Shown here: positions 55,149 to 58,065 of the stretch, one piece after another
Position numbering within the stretch: the stretch's first letter is position 1
How the letters are laid out: every line of letters begins with the position of its first letter
Assembly: GCA_025449645.1 (NCBI GenBank)
Contig: JANWIY010000137.1
Span: 1 to 58,065, forward strand
From: Chitinophagaceae bacterium
GTDB taxonomy: Bacteria > Bacteroidota > Bacteroidia > Chitinophagales > Chitinophagaceae
Reading direction: 5' to 3'
Length of the DNA stretch: 58,065 nt
Made by a program: the position numbers and the translations under genes
Notes under the pieces: model-generated
What the model was told of the DNA's origin: nothing
What the model saw: the letters and a program-made list of their open reading frames with translations, nothing else
Databases searched by the model: none

Positions 55149-56183
55149 ATGAAGAAGCGTTTGATCAAATTATCCCTCCTCGCAGCAATGATTGCTTTGG
55201 CAGTGGGAACGGTGGATGCGCAGGCGCCTACACCAAGGAAAAAGACTAAAAGGTCAACCGTAAAGAAGAAAACAAACACGAGCAAGAATAGCAGCGCCGT
55301 CACAACGGTTGCTCCTCCGAAAGATACTGTAAAGCCGGTCCAGGAATTTATTGCCGATATCAAACTGGATACGCCCCGCAAGTCACTTCGTAACGATGCG
55401 TCAATTGAACTTAACCTGGTAAAGGACCGTACGCCTTTGGCATACGAGCATATCCGGGAAGATGATGCCGTTTATCGTCAGCGCGTATGGAGGGAGATTG
55501 ATGTTCATGAGAAAATGAACCTTCCTTTTGTGTACAAGGCAGATGAAGATAATGGTAACCAGCGGTTCATAAGCATATTGCTGAATCTCATCAAAAGCGG
55601 TGAAGTGACGGCCTTCGATGCGACTATGGATGACCGTTTCACTACACCAATGACCTTCCGCCAGATTGCTGAAAGTATGGTTGGTAAGCCAAGAACGATC
55701 CAGATCCCGGACATGAATATCGATCCGGACGGATCCAAGGGTATTACCAAAGACACCACAATCGAGGAAGAATTTAACCCCGATCAGGTTGAGCGTTATG
55801 AGATCAAGGAAGAATGGGTTTTCGATAAGGAATCGTCCAGAATGTATGCCCGTATCCTGGGCATTGCACCGGAAAAAACAATTCTGAACCCCGATGGATC
55901 TTTCCGTGCAGTAGTCCCGGTTTTCTGGGTTTATTACCCTGATTTAAGACAGTATCTGGCCAAGTATGAAGCGTATAATGGTAAGAACTATGGGGCCAGA
56001 ATGAGCTGGGAAGAGCTATTTGAAAGCCGCATGTTCGCCAGCCGTATTATCAAGTCAACCATTGACAATCCCGGCGATCAATTCATCAACGCCTATATCA
56101 AGGATCCGATCCTGGATTTACTGGAAGGAGACAATGTAAAAGATAAGATTTTCAATTACGAGCAGGATCTCTGGTCTTATTAA
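55149..56183 (+). CDS. gldN: T9SS protein GldN
   Basis: 344 residues with a signal peptide ending VDAQA, a basic linker (RKKTKRSTVKKKTN), then the GldN/PorN domain: IREDDAVYRQRVWREIDVHEKMN, RFISILLNLIKSGEVTAFDA, EEWVFDKESSRMYARILGIAP and a RMSWEELFESRMFASRI end. It binds GldK and GldM at the outer membrane. Last gene of the gldKLMN operon, followed by a strong terminator. Confidence 0.93.
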   Translation: MKKRLIKLSLLAAMIALAVGTVDAQAPTPRKKTKRSTVKKKTNTSKNSSAVTTVAPPKDTVKPVQEFIADIKLDTPRKSLRNDASIELNLVKDRTPLAYEHIREDDAVYRQRVWREIDVHEKMNLPFVYKADEDNGNQRFISILLNLIKSGEVTAFDATMDDRFTTPMTFRQIAESMVGKPRTIQIPDMNIDPDGSKGITKDTTIEEEFNPDQVERYEIKEEWVFDKESSRMYARILGIAPEKTILNPDGSFRAVVPVFWVYYPDLRQYLAKYEAYNGKNYGARMSWEELFESRMFASRIIKSTIDNPGDQFINAYIKDPILDLLEGDNVKDKIFNYEQDLWSY

Positions 56184-56203
56184 TAATAAAAAGAATAATT
56201 TGA

Positions 56204-56237
56204 AAGGGCTGTCTGCATGCAGGCAGCCCTTTTCATT
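56204..56237 (+). terminator. Intrinsic terminator of the gld operon
   Basis: A perfect stem of at least 12 bp (GGGCTGTCTGCA / TGCAGGCAGCCC, with one G-U pair) flanked by AAA and followed by TTTTCATTTTA, 20 bases after the gldN stop codon. Confidence 0.85.
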
Positions 56238-56399
56238 TTACCCCCAAGTCCCAATTTGGGAAGATAGTATTTCTACTATAAGTAGTTGAATTTGCATGGA
56301 TTAATGTGTTGATAATTATTTTCAAAATACACCTAGGTGTTCTTGTTTAATAGAATTGTTTTGCTATTTTTACAACGGTTTTTCATAGGATATTGGATT

Positions 56400-56440
56400 T
56401 TAAAAACGGGGCTGAATTTCTATTCTGGCCCCTTTTTATT
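56400..56440 (-). terminator. Terminator after uvrC
   Basis: On the minus strand, GGGGC and GCCCC pair around a 15-base loop and are followed by GTTTTTAAAA, about 30 bases beyond the uvrC stop. The rest of the gap (56238-56400) is AT-rich with nothing named. Confidence 0.55.
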
Positions 56441-56467
56441 TTTGAACTTCCCGGTCTTCCGGAACCC

Positions 56468-58065
56468 TTACCCAGCCTGGGTTTCCTCTTTCTTCTGATC
56501 TAAAAAGAAAGCGGATATTATTTTTGCTTTGGCGGTTCCGACAACCGCACTCAATTCTGACTCTGTTGCCGCCTTTACATTTTTCACTGAGCGAAAAGTT
56601 TTCAACAGGTGGTCGGCCGTTTGTTTTCCGATCCCTTTGATATTTTCCAGTTCATTGACAAATGTTCCCCGGCTTCTTTTATTTCTATGGAAGCTGATTC
56701 CAAACCGGTGTACTTCATCCCGGATCTTTCGGATGAATTTCAGGCTGCTGCTGCTATAAGGAAGTTTCAGGGACTCCTGGTCCCCGGCAAAGAATATTTC
56801 CTCTTCATTCTTGGCAAGGCCTACAAGGGTCATCCTGCCATTCAGGCCTAATTCCTCAATACTTTCCAAAGCAGCATGCAATTGCCCCTTACCGCCGTCA
56901 ATAATCACCAGTTGAGGAAGGGACTGGCCTTCTTCACTCAGCCGCCTGTATCTGCGGTATACCACCTCTTTCATCGTAGCAAAGTCATTGATGCCTTCTA
57001 CCGTTTTTACGTTGAAATGCCGGTAGTCTTTTTTATTTTCAATACCATTTATGAAACATACCATCGCAGATACCGGGAAGCTGCCCTGAAAATTGGAATT
57101 GTCGAAGCATTCAATATGCGTTGGCAATTCCGAAAGCTGAAGATCTTTCTGTAATTGCAGCAAAACTTCGTTTCTTTCTTCCGGTGTTTTCTTAAGCAGG
57201 TGCAGCATCTTTTTCTTTTCGGCCTCTTCCCTGAAATAATTCACGTTCATTTCAGATAGTTCCAGCAATTTCTTTTTATCACCTCCTTTCGGAATAGTAA
57301 CTAAAACACCCTCTTGGGGAAATTCAATGGGAAAGGGCACGATGATCTCAGGCGCTCTGCTATTGAACGTGTCCCTCAGCTGCGCGATGGTAAATACAAG
57401 GATCTCTTCATTTGTTTCTTCCAGGTGAGTCTCAGCTTCGGTGGTATGCGTCTGCACAATTGTTCCGTTCTCCACCATGAGGTAGTTCACAAACGCGGTA
57501 TCCTGATCGCGGAACATCGAAAAAACGTCGGCCAGTCCGATATGCTTGTTTACAATCACGGATCGCGCCTGATAATTTTCCAGGTGCTCGATTTTTTTCC
57601 GCAGGATTTCAGCTTTCTCAAATTGCATATCCGAAGCAACTTCTTTCATCTCCTGTCTGAAGCCACTGATCACCGGGCCCAGATTTCCTTTCAATATATT
57701 TTTCATTTTTTTTAATCCTTCCATGTAATCAGCTTCTGATTGCAGTGCCTCGCATGGGCCTTTGCAATTGCCCAGGTGATATTCCAGGCAGACCCTGAAT
57801 TTTTTCTTCGCAATATTTGAAGAGGTCAAATTCAGCTTGCAGGTCCGCAGTTGAACATTCGACTTAATAAAACTGATCAGTTCTCTCACTTTGGCAACCG
57901 AAGTGAATGGGCCGAGGTATTCAGAGCCGTCTTCGATATTTCTACGGGTGAGAAAAACACGGGGAAATGGCTCTTTCTTAATTACAATATATGGATAGCT
58001 TTTGTCGTCCTTTAAATTGATATTAAATCTTGGCTGGAACTGTTTGATCAGAGAATTTTCCAGCA
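56468..58065 (-). CDS. uvrC: Excinuclease ABC subunit C, N-terminus off the window
   Basis: 532 codons are open to the window edge, including LENSLIKQFQPRFN at the edge, so the GIY-YIG nuclease part is mostly outside. Visible: CLEYHLGNCKGPCE, a UVR motif (LRKKIEHLENYQ), the RNase H-like nuclease with IECFDNSNFQG and LVIIDGGKGQLH, and the C-terminal helix-hairpin-helix pair (IKGIGKQTADHLL, LSAVVGTAKAK). UvrC makes both cuts around DNA damage in nucleotide excision repair. Confidence 0.95.
   Translation of the reverse strand, partial: LENSLIKQFQPRFNINLKDDKSYPYIVIKKEPFPRVFLTRRNIEDGSEYLGPFTSVAKVRELISFIKSNVQLRTCKLNLTSSNIAKKKFRVCLEYHLGNCKGPCEALQSEADYMEGLKKMKNILKGNLGPVISGFRQEMKEVASDMQFEKAEILRKKIEHLENYQARSVIVNKHIGLADVFSMFRDQDTAFVNYLMVENGTIVQTHTTEAETHLEETNEEILVFTIAQLRDTFNSRAPEIIVPFPIEFPQEGVLVTIPKGGDKKKLLELSEMNVNYFREEAEKKKMLHLLKKTPEERNEVLLQLQKDLQLSELPTHIECFDNSNFQGSFPVSAMVCFINGIENKKDYRHFNVKTVEGINDFATMKEVVYRRYRRLSEEGQSLPQLVIIDGGKGQLHAALESIEELGLNGRMTLVGLAKNEEEIFFAGDQESLKLPYSSSSLKFIRKIRDEVHRFGISFHRNKRSRGTFVNELENIKGIGKQTADHLLKTFRSVKNVKAATESELSAVVGTAKAKIISAFFLDQKKEETQAG

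Overview
The window is a chromosomal segment of a Bacteroidota bacterium, most like the Chitinophagaceae/Sphingobacteriia. The evidence is a complete gldKLMN set (core of the type IX secretion system), a protein with a T9SS type B sorting domain, the Bacteroidota-type acylornithine route to arginine, DUF4251 and DUF4271 proteins, a group II GGGPS-like prenyltransferase, TTG/TAnnTTTG-like promoter elements and few Shine-Dalgarno sequences. No phage, plasmid or CRISPR locus is visible.

Layout. 1-2040: end of a LytTR regulator, a secreted M28 peptidase and a DUF4251 protein. 2085-10626 (minus strand): arginine operon in the order GNAT acyltransferase, argG, argC, argD, acylornithine carbamoyltransferase, argB, M20 deacylase, argH, preceded by a structured leader. 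11168-15610: GGGPS-like prenyltransferase and the B12-dependent ribonucleotide reductase NrdJ. 15905-26187: mixed envelope and metabolic genes (PhoD-like phosphatase, GH20 hexosaminidase, a split YeeE/YedE transporter, lipoproteins, an NHL-repeat T9SS cargo protein, a tandem OmpA protein). 26345-27470: deleted IS3 remnant, a truncated gene and tRNA-Arg(CCG). 27470-32536: MarC, a cobalamin riboswitch and two TonB-dependent receptor genes, each broken by one lesion. 32643-38064: an APC permease and a bacteriocin-like export locus (two double-glycine peptides, a small membrane protein, an HlyD adaptor and a C39 peptidase-ABC transporter). 38397-51068: a PLP enzyme, TolC with an adaptor, gpsA, hemW, a BamA-like protein, DUF4271, hemD and a DUF255 protein. 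51238-56183: gldKLMN. 56468-end: uvrC (partial).

The most unusual signal lies between the genes. Five inverted-repeat elements (family A) are built from degenerate 7-base units GTTGATG. Each sits 3-15 bases beyond a minus-strand stop codon. Four of the five have a left arm of exactly 30 bases, two share a 26-base core, and in one copy a T-to-C change runs through most units of both arms. A second family (B) of AATTTGAAAATGTG-like words, also with inverted arms, follows other genes.

The second candidate system is the peptide export locus at 34155-38064. It has a translationally coupled small membrane gene and an 11-bp hairpin between the precursor genes and the transporter genes. Function is inferred from family motifs throughout; no database search was run.
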